From the NCBI GenBank assembly GCA_001897515.1, contig MKTA01000033.1:62001-126000 (forward strand): 64,000 bases of DNA, read 5' to 3'. The notes under the pieces were generated by a model that was not told the DNA's origin, ran no database searches, and worked only from the letters and a program-made list of their open reading frames with translations. Both the position numbers and the translations under genes were made by a program. The first letter of the stretch is position 1; each line of letters starts with the position of its first letter. This stretch comes from Bacteroidetes bacterium 41-46. GTDB lineage: Bacteria > Bacteroidota > Bacteroidia > Bacteroidales > UBA932. Shown here piece by piece: positions 52,229-62,600 of the stretch.

Positions 52229-53223
52229 TTACAAAACTTGAAAAAAGGCTCCTCGGAGCTTCAAATAATGTGATATTTCCAACATCTTGGGAAGAACTGG
52301 ATCCTGTTCAGTTTATTACTGTAATATGCATCCTTCTCGAGTTTAAGGCAAAGAAATTTGATGTCAGAGAGTTGCAGTTAAGACTCTACACAGAGCTATC
52401 TAACATTAATACCAGGCAAATTCTCAGAAGAGACTACAACTGGTTTGAAAAAGAGATTTTCGCAAACCTGGACAGGATGAATTTCTGTTTTAAATATGTC
52501 TACGATGATCCTCGCTTCAAGAATCTGGATTTAAAGATGCAGAAGTTGCTTAAAAAAAATAATCCTGAGAAAATTACAGACGAGCCTGAAGCTGTAATTG
52601 CATCAAAATTCAAGAGAACAGTAGAGATTGATGCTGCAATCAGTAAACAGCTAATCCCTAATATTTTTGTTGGGTTTAAGAAGTATTCAGGATATCGGTT
52701 TGAAAATAAAGGTGATATAGTTGATACTTCAATAATAGCTGAGCAGTTTGTTGATACGCTAACGATTATGTCGTTAATGGCTGATCATGGGGCTGATAAC
52801 TACATTGATCTGTTTATATCTACTCTTTACTGCCCGGGCGAGTATTCTTCAGCTCAAGCAAAAGCAAATATTGACAAGTTTAAAAAATTAAACCCGGTTA
52901 TCAAGTATGGGATTGTATTCAATTTTGAATCAATTCTCTCCTGGCTAACGGGTGAGACAAAGTATAATATCCTTTTCAGTCGCAAACCGAAAAAGGTTAA
53001 ATCAAAACAGAACCTTGGCTTCAATGCCATAATATACTCTATAACTGAGAAGGGCTATGGTAATATTAAAGAGGTGTCAAAACTTAACCTGATTGAGTTT
53101 TTGGAGCTTATGTATAAAAACTTGATGGACTCAATAAATCAACTTGCAGAGTCAAAAATGAGCAAGGAGGAAATATCTAAGAAGCTTAACCTCTCAATTG
53201 AGCATTTAAATCAGATATTATGA
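52225..53223 (+). CDS. Late phage protein, possible tail assembly helper
   Basis: The 332-residue protein is helical with SWEELDPVQFITVICILLEF near the start. Its position two to four genes before the tape measure fits a tail assembly chaperone, but no frameshift pair is seen here. It overlaps both neighbours by four bases, so translation is coupled. Function remains unproven. Confidence 0.6.
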   Translation: MITKLEKRLLGASNNVIFPTSWEELDPVQFITVICILLEFKAKKFDVRELQLRLYTELSNINTRQILRRDYNWFEKEIFANLDRMNFCFKYVYDDPRFKNLDLKMQKLLKKNNPEKITDEPEAVIASKFKRTVEIDAAISKQLIPNIFVGFKKYSGYRFENKGDIVDTSIIAEQFVDTLTIMSLMADHGADNYIDLFISTLYCPGEYSSAQAKANIDKFKKLNPVIKYGIVFNFESILSWLTGETKYNILFSRKPKKVKSKQNLGFNAIIYSITEKGYGNIKEVSKLNLIEFLELMYKNLMDSINQLAESKMSKEEISKKLNLSIEHLNQIL

Positions 53224-53759
53224 TACTAGAAGATACATTCTTATTCTTTGCCAGATATCCGGAACATTCCGGAGTGATGAAGAACTTCAATAAGAAGTCT
53301 CAGGCAGAGAGGTATTTATCATTTAAAAGTGCAGCTCAAGCATTGAACATCAAGTCTACTTATCCAGAGATTACAGACTATGTATTTGGGGTATCTGACG
53401 AAGCTGTAAAAAAGAGAATATCTACAATACAGGGGCTTTATCTATTTGTTGACTATGGCAATATAAGAACTACTGAAAATTCTTATAAAGTGAAAAAAGA
53501 TTCATTTGATCTTTCACTCACGATTGCTAAGCCATTCTCTTCCAATGCCGGATTTGATTCAATAGAAGAGCTAATTGAGATAGACAGGGCTCTAGAGTTG
53601 CTTGCACTTATTAAAACAAATATATCAGAGAACAGGGAGGATCCTTATGTTAAAAAACTGACTCTTCCCACTGAAATCATTCCCTTTGCTTCAAAAGAAT
53701 TAAGCAATTCCTTTGGGTTCAGTATGGTATTTCAGTTAGAAGGGATTGAAATGATATAA
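53220..53759 (+). CDS. Late phage protein, tail-associated
   Basis: The 179-residue protein (MILEDTFLFFARYPEHSGVM) is mixed alpha/beta and ends ELSNSFGFSMVFQLEGIEM. It starts in the stop of the preceding gene and lies in the connector-to-tail region. A tail terminator or tail-completion role is possible by position. Confidence 0.6.
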   Translation: MILEDTFLFFARYPEHSGVMKNFNKKSQAERYLSFKSAAQALNIKSTYPEITDYVFGVSDEAVKKRISTIQGLYLFVDYGNIRTTENSYKVKKDSFDLSLTIAKPFSSNAGFDSIEELIEIDRALELLALIKTNISENREDPYVKKLTLPTEIIPFASKELSNSFGFSMVFQLEGIEMI

Positions 53760-53763
53760 TAAC

Positions 53764-54081
53764 ATGGCTAAGAAAATTGGTTTCCAAAAATCAGATAATG
53801 AGAACTCTGATAAGAGTAAAGAAAAGAGGGACCCTGATGAGTTAAGCTACTCTCTTCTTGATGAATTCTGTGCTAAGTACGCACCTGCTGCAACAGTAGA
53901 GCAGTCAACAGACCAATTTACAACTGCAGAGATCACAAAGGCTATTATCTCATTCTCAGGAGATAGGTACTTAAAGAACGAACACATAAAGAATGCATTA
54001 ATTGATAAAGGCTATAAATACTGTGTTGAGATTGAGAGCTATAAGCTTGTATTTAAATGGATGATAAAAGAGGTATTATGA
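53764..54081 (+). CDS. Late phage protein
   Basis: The 105-residue protein begins with a lysine/aspartate-rich region (KSDNENSDKSKEKRDPDELS) and continues with helices containing SFSGDRYLKNEHIKNALIDK. It overlaps the next start by four bases (ATGA). No family is recognised. Confidence 0.6.
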   Translation: MAKKIGFQKSDNENSDKSKEKRDPDELSYSLLDEFCAKYAPAATVEQSTDQFTTAEITKAIISFSGDRYLKNEHIKNALIDKGYKYCVEIESYKLVFKWMIKEVL

Positions 54082-54470
54082 TTTCGGATGGAGCATTGAA
54101 AACACATTATGTTAGAGAGATCCTTGAGAGGGACGCTAAGTTCATAAATGAAACTCAGGGCAAGGTTATATCTGAAAACTTAAGGAGAGTATCAGGTCGC
54201 TTGCTAAGGTCCATTTACAGAAATGACTTTCAAATACAGGCTGATGATAACAGGATGATGCTTCAATTTAACTTCTTAAGATATCTACGTTTTCTTGACA
54301 TAAAGAGCTCGATGGATAAGTTTAAAAGCAAAGATCTGCGCTCAAAACTAGCCTTATATAACCGAGTGATATATGGCCGGTTATACAATGAAACAAGGTC
54401 TGACATTAAATATGGCTTTACAGAGCAGATTAAAGATAGAATCAGAATGGAACTAGAAAAAGCTAAATGA
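54078..54470 (+). CDS. Phage tail-completion-like protein
   Basis: The 130-residue protein (MISDGALKTHYVREILERDA) is basic and helical with VSGRLLRSIYRNDFQIQADD, like HK97 gp10-type neck proteins. The ATGA overlap with the preceding stop sets the start at 54078; an upstream ATG at 54057 is unlikely. It directly precedes the tape measure. Confidence 0.6.
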   Translation: MISDGALKTHYVREILERDAKFINETQGKVISENLRRVSGRLLRSIYRNDFQIQADDNRMMLQFNFLRYLRFLDIKSSMDKFKSKDLRSKLALYNRVIYGRLYNETRSDIKYGFTEQIKDRIRMELEKAK

Positions 54471-54471
54471 T

Positions 54472-57400
54472 ATGGGCAAACTAAGAGATGATGAGATAAA
54501 GTTTATTCTTAACCTGGAAGCAAAAGGGCTACAGGCTGAGATAGGGAAGTCTGCAGCTGCACTCAAAAAGTTTGCACAAGAGAATAAAGCTCTTCAGGCA
54601 GAAATGGATCTGGCCAATAAGTTTTTAAAAGAGACTGAAAGGCAGATGAAAGCTCTTGAGAGACAAGGGAAAACTCATTCTTCAACCTACCAGGAGGTCA
54701 AGGCAACCTATCAAGCAACTAAGACTGAAATAGAGGATTATACCGAGCGGATATTTGAGAATAATTCTCAGATTGAAAAAAATAATGAAGTAATAGAGAT
54801 ATCTCTTAAGCAGCTGAAGCTTGAGGAGATGACTATGTCTCAACTAAAAAATAGAGCAAAGGACCTTCAGAAGCAATTAGATTCAACTTCACTGGCGACA
54901 GATCCTGAAGAGTATATCAAGCTACAAAAAGAATTGTCACAAGTTGACAAAAGAATGGGGACTCTCAAGAACACCGGTAAGGGGATGATGTCTCAATTAA
55001 GTTCAATTCCAGGTCCTGCCGGCCAGGTTGTTCAAAGCCTTATGGGAATGGGAAAAGCAATGATGGCACTTGTCGCTAATCCAGTAGGAGCTGTAATCAC
55101 TGCTATCGTGTTAGTGTTCATGGCGTTCAAGAAAGCAATTAATTCATCAGAAGAGGCAACACATAAATTGAATCAAATCCTTGCTCCTCTAACCAAGTTT
55201 ATGCAATTTCTTCTTAAAATTTTGCAGGATCTTGTTATAGGATTTCTGAATTTTGCTTCAGCTGCCCTTACTGGAGTGTCAAAACTACTCGAGAAACTGC
55301 CATTCATTGGTGGTAAAATGAAAGAGATTAATGATAAAGCCAATGAAGCGATTCAGCTAGAAAAAGAAAAACAAACTCTTCAGAAACAAGAGAGGGAGTG
55401 GATAGTTGGCAGGGCTAAGCTGGAAAACGAAGTAGCAGTAAATAGAGACAAGGCGTATCAAAAAGATAAATACTCCGTACAGGAGCGACTCGGATTTTTG
55501 GATGCTGCACTAAATGCAGAGAAAAAAATATCTGAAGAGTCAGTTCGTCAGGCACGAGTAAAATTGGAAATTGCTAAGACAGAAGCTGCTAGAGCAGGTA
55601 ATACATCTGAAGTTGAAAAGAATTTAAAGGAGCTTGAAGCTGCTGTAATACAGTCGGAAACCGAAATGTATGAAAAAACAAGAGGAATACAGGAAAAGAA
55701 AAATGCATTTATAGCAGAGGAAAGGCGTAATGCCCAGGAAGCAGCAAAAGAGGCAATTCAGAGGCAGAAAGATGCACTGGATACACAATTGAACAATCTG
55801 GAAGCAAACTACAATAAGAAGGTGTCTGTCATCAAAAAGAATGGTATTCTGACAGGACAAACAGATAACGAAATTAACCTGATGACAGCACAGCAGGATA
55901 AGAAATTCTTCCAGGACAGAATACAGTCACTTAAGGAATATCTGAAAAAAGTCAAAGATGAAAAGCTAAGAAGCGAAATATTAAAGAAGATCTCAGACGA
56001 TGAACTAGCTATTGTGGAATCACAAAAAAATTCAGACAATATTAAGCTGGGGATAATAAAAGATGGCTTAGACAAAAACCTGAAGCTCCTGGACAATGCA
56101 TACAGTGTTCAGAAGTTGACATTTGATAATGCATTAGCCGATCAAAAAATATCTCAAGAGCAATATGATACACTAATGCTTCAGTTAGATGAACATACTG
56201 CAGATAGCAGGGTGTTGATTGTTCAGGGTTATAAAGATGATGTTGTTGCGCTGGAACTTGAGACAGGCGCTTTAAAAGAGCAGGCTGTTATCGATGCAAA
56301 TACACTAGTTATCCAGGCAGAAACTGAGGCAGCAGATAAGAGGAAAGCCATATATGAGACTATAACTAATTCAACGCTTGACTTCAAGCAACAATTTGGA
56401 TTACTGACCTACGATGAAGAGATAAAGCTGCAGACAAAAATTCTTGAAGATGTCTACAAGGCTAAGAAGGAATTTCTTGAAAAAGAGGGTGCGGATACGA
56501 GTGCTCTCACTGCTGCCTACGAGCAGGCAAAGACAAACATTACTTTAAATTCTGAACAGGATAGATTTAATTTAAGAAAGTCATTAAACATTTCAAATTG
56601 GGCAGAAGAGTTTGAAATGCAAAAGCTGCAACTAGACCAGTTGCATAAAGCCGGTATGCTCTCTGAAGAGGAGTATCAGGCAGCACTCAAAAATATGAAG
56701 ATGGAGCAGGCTAAAGCTTACTTTGATTACTATTTAGGCCTAGGTAAAAATGCAGTAAGTGCTTTTATGGACGCTGAAATATCCACTATGGAGGCAACAT
56801 ATGATGAGAAGATTGCTGCAGCAGGAGATAATAACGAAGAGGTTGAGAGACTTGAAAAAGAAAAGGCTCAAAAGAAGCTTGATATTGAAAAGAAATATGC
56901 CGATGTCAATTTCGCAATTAAGGTTGCAGAGATTATTGCAAATACTGCAGTTGCTATAATGCAAGGATTTGCTAAACTTGGGCCAATTGGAGGTGCAATA
57001 GCAGCGGTTCTGATGGGTGCGACCGGTGTTGCCCAAGTTGTTTCGGCTAATGCTGAGCGAAGAAAAGTAAAAGCAATGACCCTTGATAGTGCAGGATCTT
57101 CTTCTCCTCCTCAACAAAGAGTAGTTACCGGTAAAGAAGATGGAGGATATATTAATGTTACAAGAGAACAAGACAAGAAGCGTTTCTGGGCAAGAAAGTC
57201 ATCAAAAAAGAATGGGTATTTCAACGAGCCAAGTCTTTTGGTTGGTGAGGGAGGAACTGAGTTTGTTGCAAATGCAGCAGCTGTATCAAACAAAAGCATC
57301 AAGCCATTTTTGGACTTGATAAATAATGCCCAGGAGGGAGGATATGTAGAGCAGCTTAATATGGATGCTATACTTAGTGCTGTTAAACCATCCGGAAAGG

Positions 57401-57612
57401 GGTATGAATCTGGAGGATACGTACAGCCACAACAGACTGCTCCGGTAATTCCCAATTTTGGGAATCAAATTGATCATGATTTACTTACTGAATTCATTGC
57501 TCTTCTTCAATATTTAAAAAGAAATGGAGTAAAAGCAAAGGTGGTGCTCTCAGATCTGCAGGAGCAAACAGAACTTCAAGAATCAAGTAATAACCTAGCA
57601 TCAAAGTCATGA
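54472..57612 (+). CDS. Tail tape measure protein
   Basis: The 1046-residue protein sets tail length and helps DNA entry. It is largely coiled coil (for example EMDLANKFLKETERQMKALE) with two hydrophobic stretches at about residues 191-222 (ANPVGAVITAIVLVFMAFKK) and 813-857. The C-terminal part has glycine-rich ESGGYVQPQQTAP. Its length implies a tail of around 150 nm at 0.15 nm per residue, a rule of thumb for siphophages. The stop overlaps the next gene by four bases. Confidence 0.92.
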   Translation: MGKLRDDEIKFILNLEAKGLQAEIGKSAAALKKFAQENKALQAEMDLANKFLKETERQMKALERQGKTHSSTYQEVKATYQATKTEIEDYTERIFENNSQIEKNNEVIEISLKQLKLEEMTMSQLKNRAKDLQKQLDSTSLATDPEEYIKLQKELSQVDKRMGTLKNTGKGMMSQLSSIPGPAGQVVQSLMGMGKAMMALVANPVGAVITAIVLVFMAFKKAINSSEEATHKLNQILAPLTKFMQFLLKILQDLVIGFLNFASAALTGVSKLLEKLPFIGGKMKEINDKANEAIQLEKEKQTLQKQEREWIVGRAKLENEVAVNRDKAYQKDKYSVQERLGFLDAALNAEKKISEESVRQARVKLEIAKTEAARAGNTSEVEKNLKELEAAVIQSETEMYEKTRGIQEKKNAFIAEERRNAQEAAKEAIQRQKDALDTQLNNLEANYNKKVSVIKKNGILTGQTDNEINLMTAQQDKKFFQDRIQSLKEYLKKVKDEKLRSEILKKISDDELAIVESQKNSDNIKLGIIKDGLDKNLKLLDNAYSVQKLTFDNALADQKISQEQYDTLMLQLDEHTADSRVLIVQGYKDDVVALELETGALKEQAVIDANTLVIQAETEAADKRKAIYETITNSTLDFKQQFGLLTYDEEIKLQTKILEDVYKAKKEFLEKEGADTSALTAAYEQAKTNITLNSEQDRFNLRKSLNISNWAEEFEMQKLQLDQLHKAGMLSEEEYQAALKNMKMEQAKAYFDYYLGLGKNAVSAFMDAEISTMEATYDEKIAAAGDNNEEVERLEKEKAQKKLDIEKKYADVNFAIKVAEIIANTAVAIMQGFAKLGPIGGAIAAVLMGATGVAQVVSANAERRKVKAMTLDSAGSSSPPQQRVVTGKEDGGYINVTREQDKKRFWARKSSKKNGYFNEPSLLVGEGGTEFVANAAAVSNKSIKPFLDLINNAQEGGYVEQLNMDAILSAVKPSGKGYESGGYVQPQQTAPVIPNFGNQIDHDLLTEFIALLQYLKRNGVKAKVVLSDLQEQTELQESSNNLASKS

Positions 57613-59627
57613 GGATAATAACCAATAAAGGACAGTATGATCTTCCGGCAAATTTTGTCCTAGAGCTGGAGAGAAAGAATCCATTCTTTTCAAAGATTGG
57701 AGAGAAGAGTATTCCGGTGACACTTCCATTGACTCCCAATAACATTAGAATCATAGGCTATAATAAAATTGATGCACGGAAAAAACCGATAACATCATTG
57801 GATGTGCTCATTGAGGATGGAGTGACCAGACTGTTCGCTAAGCAAGTAATTCATAAAACATCAAAAGAGGGGATATCTACAACTTTCTATCCTAATATCG
57901 GCGCATTCTGGACCACGATAAAAGATAAGAAGCTCAAAGATGTAATGGCCAATTATTCATATGCAAGTCAAACATTGATGGCCGACTTTCAAAACTCAAT
58001 GAAAGTTACCTCAGACTTTGATTTTATTGTTTTCCCTGTAGCATGCAACAATGGGAGTGATAGCTTATTCATCCTTAATCAGACAGAGAATGTTGATTCT
58101 GAAGGGACTCCATACTTAATTGGCAGAAGATCCAGAACAATTCAAGAAGGAGATAAGAGCACAATTGTTCCAATAGGATATGGGATTACCCCATTCCTAC
58201 GTTTGCATTCAGTTCTTACAAAGGCAATCGCACACTTTGGATATACACTAGAGAATAACTTTTTGGCAAATGAACAGTTCAAGAACCTGTGCTTGCTTAA
58301 TAATTGTGCTGATACAGTAGTTATTAACAGAGTAGAATACTCTCAAATAGTTCCAAACATCACAATTCAGGACCTCCTTGATGTAGTGAGATTGAAATTT
58401 TGCTGTGAATTCATCCCGAATGAAACAACTAAGACAGTAAGGATCTCATTTTTTAAAGACCAGTTATCTTTTATCCCAAATATTGACCTTAGCCAGGCGA
58501 AGGTTGCTGACTTTGAGTATGATCTTCCCTCTTTTTCACAGGTCGTACTTGGACAGGATACTTCAATTGAAAATGCTGCTCCGGAAACAGAGACGATTGA
58601 GAAATTTATTCAAAAGTACAAGTATGTAGGTGCAGTCAATGAGGCTGAATTTGATGATTCTGCTGTTGTAAGCCGGTATAATGCGGTCTTAAGACTTGCT
58701 GAAGGTAGGTTTTATTCCGTAGAGTTTGACGGCATAAACACTAGAAAAGAACCTGTTGGCTCTGCATTTTTTGGATATAACAAAGGAAGCGATTTAGCAC
58801 CTCAGGAGATCCAGTTGAAGGATACAGCTGTGCCAATAGTGCAAGTTGGAGATCTTGCCATATTGATGCCTTTTGTAGGAAATATTCTGCATCAAAATAC
58901 AGCGATAAAAGAGAAGTCAGGAGAGACAAAAGAAGAGAAGAAAGACTCTTCAAAATTCGCAATGCTTTGTTTTGCTAAGTACAATTTAACAGGGTTTCTT
59001 CAGGCTTGTTATGGTTCTCCTTTTAACTACGATAAACAAGGACTGAGAGATGGCGATTTTAGTTTGCAGACATGGGGGCCTGATGGCATTTTCAATAAGT
59101 TCTATAAAGAGATGGACTCCTTTTATAGACACTCAAATATGATTCTTCATTCCGATATGCTTTTAACTGAATCGCAGAAAAATGGAGTGTCAGAAATTGA
59201 GCCGGTACTAATCAATAACCAAGTGTTATTGCCGGATACTATTGCCTATACAGTAGGCAGAAGAATTCAGAAAAAATGCATCTTCAGAACAATTAAACTT
59301 TATGAGCCATACGATACAGAAGAAGAGCAAGCTATACCCGAAATTTCTACTGACCATACTTCAGCTCTCTACTTCTGGGAGTATCGGGACAACAGCAATT
59401 TAATTGTTCCGCCTACTCAGGGGCTAGATGATTATAACTTCAGATTGGCTGGAGAGATTGTTCGACCGGCAACAGCACCATCCGCTCAGCAGTATCTTGA
59501 CAGTCAACAAGGAGTTATCTTTTTTGAAAATTCTGTAGATATAGTTATTGAGCACTTTGTAATGTCCAATCTAGTTGAACAGATCCCGTCATCCATCACC
59601 TATTGGTATGTAGTTATAGCAAAATAG
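57609..59627 (+). CDS. Distal tail/baseplate hub-like protein
   Basis: The 672-residue beta-rich protein follows the tape measure. It begins MRIITNKGQYDLPANFVLEL and KSIPVTLPLTPNNIRIIGYN, a start I recognise from large tail-tip proteins of Bacteroides phages. A distal tail or hub role is inferred from position, size and composition. The next gene starts about 45 nt later. Confidence 0.75.
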   Translation: MRIITNKGQYDLPANFVLELERKNPFFSKIGEKSIPVTLPLTPNNIRIIGYNKIDARKKPITSLDVLIEDGVTRLFAKQVIHKTSKEGISTTFYPNIGAFWTTIKDKKLKDVMANYSYASQTLMADFQNSMKVTSDFDFIVFPVACNNGSDSLFILNQTENVDSEGTPYLIGRRSRTIQEGDKSTIVPIGYGITPFLRLHSVLTKAIAHFGYTLENNFLANEQFKNLCLLNNCADTVVINRVEYSQIVPNITIQDLLDVVRLKFCCEFIPNETTKTVRISFFKDQLSFIPNIDLSQAKVADFEYDLPSFSQVVLGQDTSIENAAPETETIEKFIQKYKYVGAVNEAEFDDSAVVSRYNAVLRLAEGRFYSVEFDGINTRKEPVGSAFFGYNKGSDLAPQEIQLKDTAVPIVQVGDLAILMPFVGNILHQNTAIKEKSGETKEEKKDSSKFAMLCFAKYNLTGFLQACYGSPFNYDKQGLRDGDFSLQTWGPDGIFNKFYKEMDSFYRHSNMILHSDMLLTESQKNGVSEIEPVLINNQVLLPDTIAYTVGRRIQKKCIFRTIKLYEPYDTEEEQAIPEISTDHTSALYFWEYRDNSNLIVPPTQGLDDYNFRLAGEIVRPATAPSAQQYLDSQQGVIFFENSVDIVIEHFVMSNLVEQIPSSITYWYVVIAK

Positions 59628-59671
59628 TGTCCTTTGACTTTGACCGGTAATAATAGAATTTTGAAGTGAAT

Positions 59672-62600
59672 ATGGCAACAATCCTACAATCACCAGATCA
59701 ATACAGCTTTGTCGGTAATATTAAAAATATTATCGTGTCAACGAATTCGCAAATCGTATTTCAGCTAAAATACGGTTCAGAGATACTTATTGATTCCTCA
59801 TATATTCCGGATCTAAACGATAAGGTAGAAATAGATATTGAGAAAATAGTCAAGGATGCATTGTCATCTGATATACCTGAGTCTGGAGAAATCACTACAA
59901 GGAGTTTTCAAGAGTTTAGTTTTAAGATAGGCTCTGGACTTGAACAGGTATTCTATGCATTTGAGGGAGGAGTTGATACAACGATATCCCCGTCTTGGTT
60001 TGCAGAAAATTTTCTTACTTGGCAGCCTCAGACATCATATGTCACCTGGAATCAACCTCAATTTTTAAGCTATATAGCCCTTGCAGCTTGCAGTCTAAAA
60101 GTAAAAGGATACTTTGCGGATGGAACAAATCAAACAATATTATTTGGAGCGCTAGCAGCAAACAAAGTCAATACAGCAAACCTTCAATATTCCTCCCTTC
60201 CGGCAAAATTTTCTGATAAGCAACCTGCTTATATAGATGTGTGGACCGAAAATGCATCTGGTCAGAGGTTATCATATATCCAAAGGTTTGTATTAAAAAA
60301 TACTACTGCAGATGATAATTGTTTTTTGTTTAAGAACTCTCTTGGAGCCTGGGATTCAGTTGTTTTCACTGGGGCTATAAAGAATGAGGCATCATCAGAT
60401 GTGAAGACATTCACACAGGATGATACAACACATGAATACCAAGTAGATCTTGCTGAGAAATATTATAAAAATACTGGATATCTCCTATCTGATAAGCATC
60501 GTATATGGATATCAGAATTTTTCAAAACTAATGAAAGATACTTCCTCTCCCACAGAGGATATTTTGAAAAGCTTACAGTGTTGTCTTCAACTATTAATTC
60601 GCAGAAAAGCAATCCGAGCTCGTATAACTTTACCTTCAGTTTATCTCGGTCAACAAAATATCTCAATCTTCCGAGGGTCGAGGCCCCTGAAGCACCACTT
60701 GAAATTGTAGATCCTGCCGGTGAACTTTTTTTTTTAGCCCCCCGTCTCTCTGAGTTTACTTCAGCTGAATTCGTAGATGAGTTTATTCTGCCTGTGCAGT
60801 CTCCTTATGAACAGTCGTGGAAAAAGATGAGTCTTGGAGCGTTGAAGCAGGGAATCCTTAATTCAATCTCAGAAATAACCTCTCCGCTTGCACACACTCA
60901 TACATGGGAGAGTATAACCGGTAAGCCTCTTGCTTTCACTCCGTCCGCTCACAATCACGACATTTCTGAAGTAGTCAGCTTATCTAATGCCCTTTCCTCA
61001 AAAGAACCCGGTCTTGGCAATCCTCAAACAGATGGACAAATCCTCGCTTCAACAGTTGCCGGTGTTCGGTCATGGGTGAGCAGGTATGTACTTCCTGTTG
61101 CGACTGCTGCTGTATTGGGAGGGGTGATGGTAGGAACTGGACTCAATGCAAATGCACAAGGGGTTCTCTCTCATTCGGACTTCTCTATTGAGACAGGAAT
61201 TGGAGGTGCACTAGGGCATATTAAAGCATCTGAACGAACAGCATGGAATAGTCACAAGGATGATAGTGACAAACACCTGTCAGTTGAAGAGAGGGCTTAT
61301 TTCAACAAGTTGAAGACCTATCTAAAATTTGCAGTAGATAATTCTTCAATGTATTCCACCCTGAATTTTTACTCAGAGAGTGGGGTAAGTGCCTTCGGCA
61401 TCGGTACTGGAGGCAGTTCAGGAGGGGTCGGTGTAAACGTGATTAACGACTTAGTCCATTCAGCATACAATTCCAGCGAGGTTCTGTCAGCTTATCAGGG
61501 CTATGTGTTGAAGGGGCTAATAGACACTAAATCGTCATTAGGTCATACGCATTCCTGGAGCGAGATTACTAATAAACCAGCGACTTTTACTCCATCTACA
61601 CACTCTCACACTAAGTCTCAAATTACTGACTTTGCTCACACTCATCTTTGGGCAGATATAACTGATAAACCGACATCTTTCACACCTTCTGCTCATAGTC
61701 ATAATGACTTATATTATACCGAGACTGAGATTGCCAACTTCTTCAGTGGGACAGTAGCTATTGCGGGTTACAATAAGTCAAACTGGGACACTGCTCATGG
61801 GTGGGGCAATCACGCATCAGCAGGTTATGCCTCTGCATCGGCCCTTAATAATCACATCAATAACACTTCTCTTCACCTGTCAGTAGCAGAAAGAGAGTAT
61901 TTAACTAAGTTGATAAGCTATCTCAAGATTTCTGCCGATAATTCTTCAATGTATTCCACCCTGAATTTTTACTCAGAGAGTGGGGTAAGTGCCTTCGGCA
62001 TCGGTTCAGGTAGTTCGTCAGGAGGTGGAGCCGACCTGTATAACGGTCTTGACAAGAACGTTCCCGGAATGGCCCTTGATGCTTATCAGGGATATGTACT
62101 TATGGGATTAGTTGACAGCAAGGAGCCTGCATTTGTCAAAAACACAGCATTCAATAAGTCCTTCGGCGCTTCTGCAGGTATGGTTGCAGAGGGGAATCAT
62201 ACCCACACCTTTGCATCGCTGACAAGTAAGCCAACGACAGTAGACGGTTATTATATATCAGATGCAATATATTTCAATCAGAATATAGATATAACTACAA
62301 ATAATAATTATCGGCATTATGGGTATGGATATAGTGGAAATGGTTGGGTAGCTACTGGGGCTGCATTGACATTCGGCGCTAATGGCTCTTATTATGCACT
62401 GATACAAGCAACGCAAGATAACATATGGTATAATTATACATACAACGGAGCTAAAGGAGCTTGGAGAAGTTTGTGGCATTCAGGGAACTTCAATCCGTCA
62501 AGTTACTTACCATTGACAGGAGGCACTATAAGTGGCGGTCTTACTCTCACAGGGGGCTTAACTAGTAATGGCACAGGCGCACCATATTGGGTAGCTAGGC

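Noticed and set aside
61337-62005. Diversity-generating retroelement template/variable repeat pair in the fibre
   Set aside because: The copies are identical with no adenine-specific changes, both lie within the coding part, and no reverse transcriptase gene is in the window.
60890-62220. CRISPR-like array in the fibre gene
   Set aside because: Repeats are protein-level HxH units inside an open frame, with variable DNA and no regular spacers.
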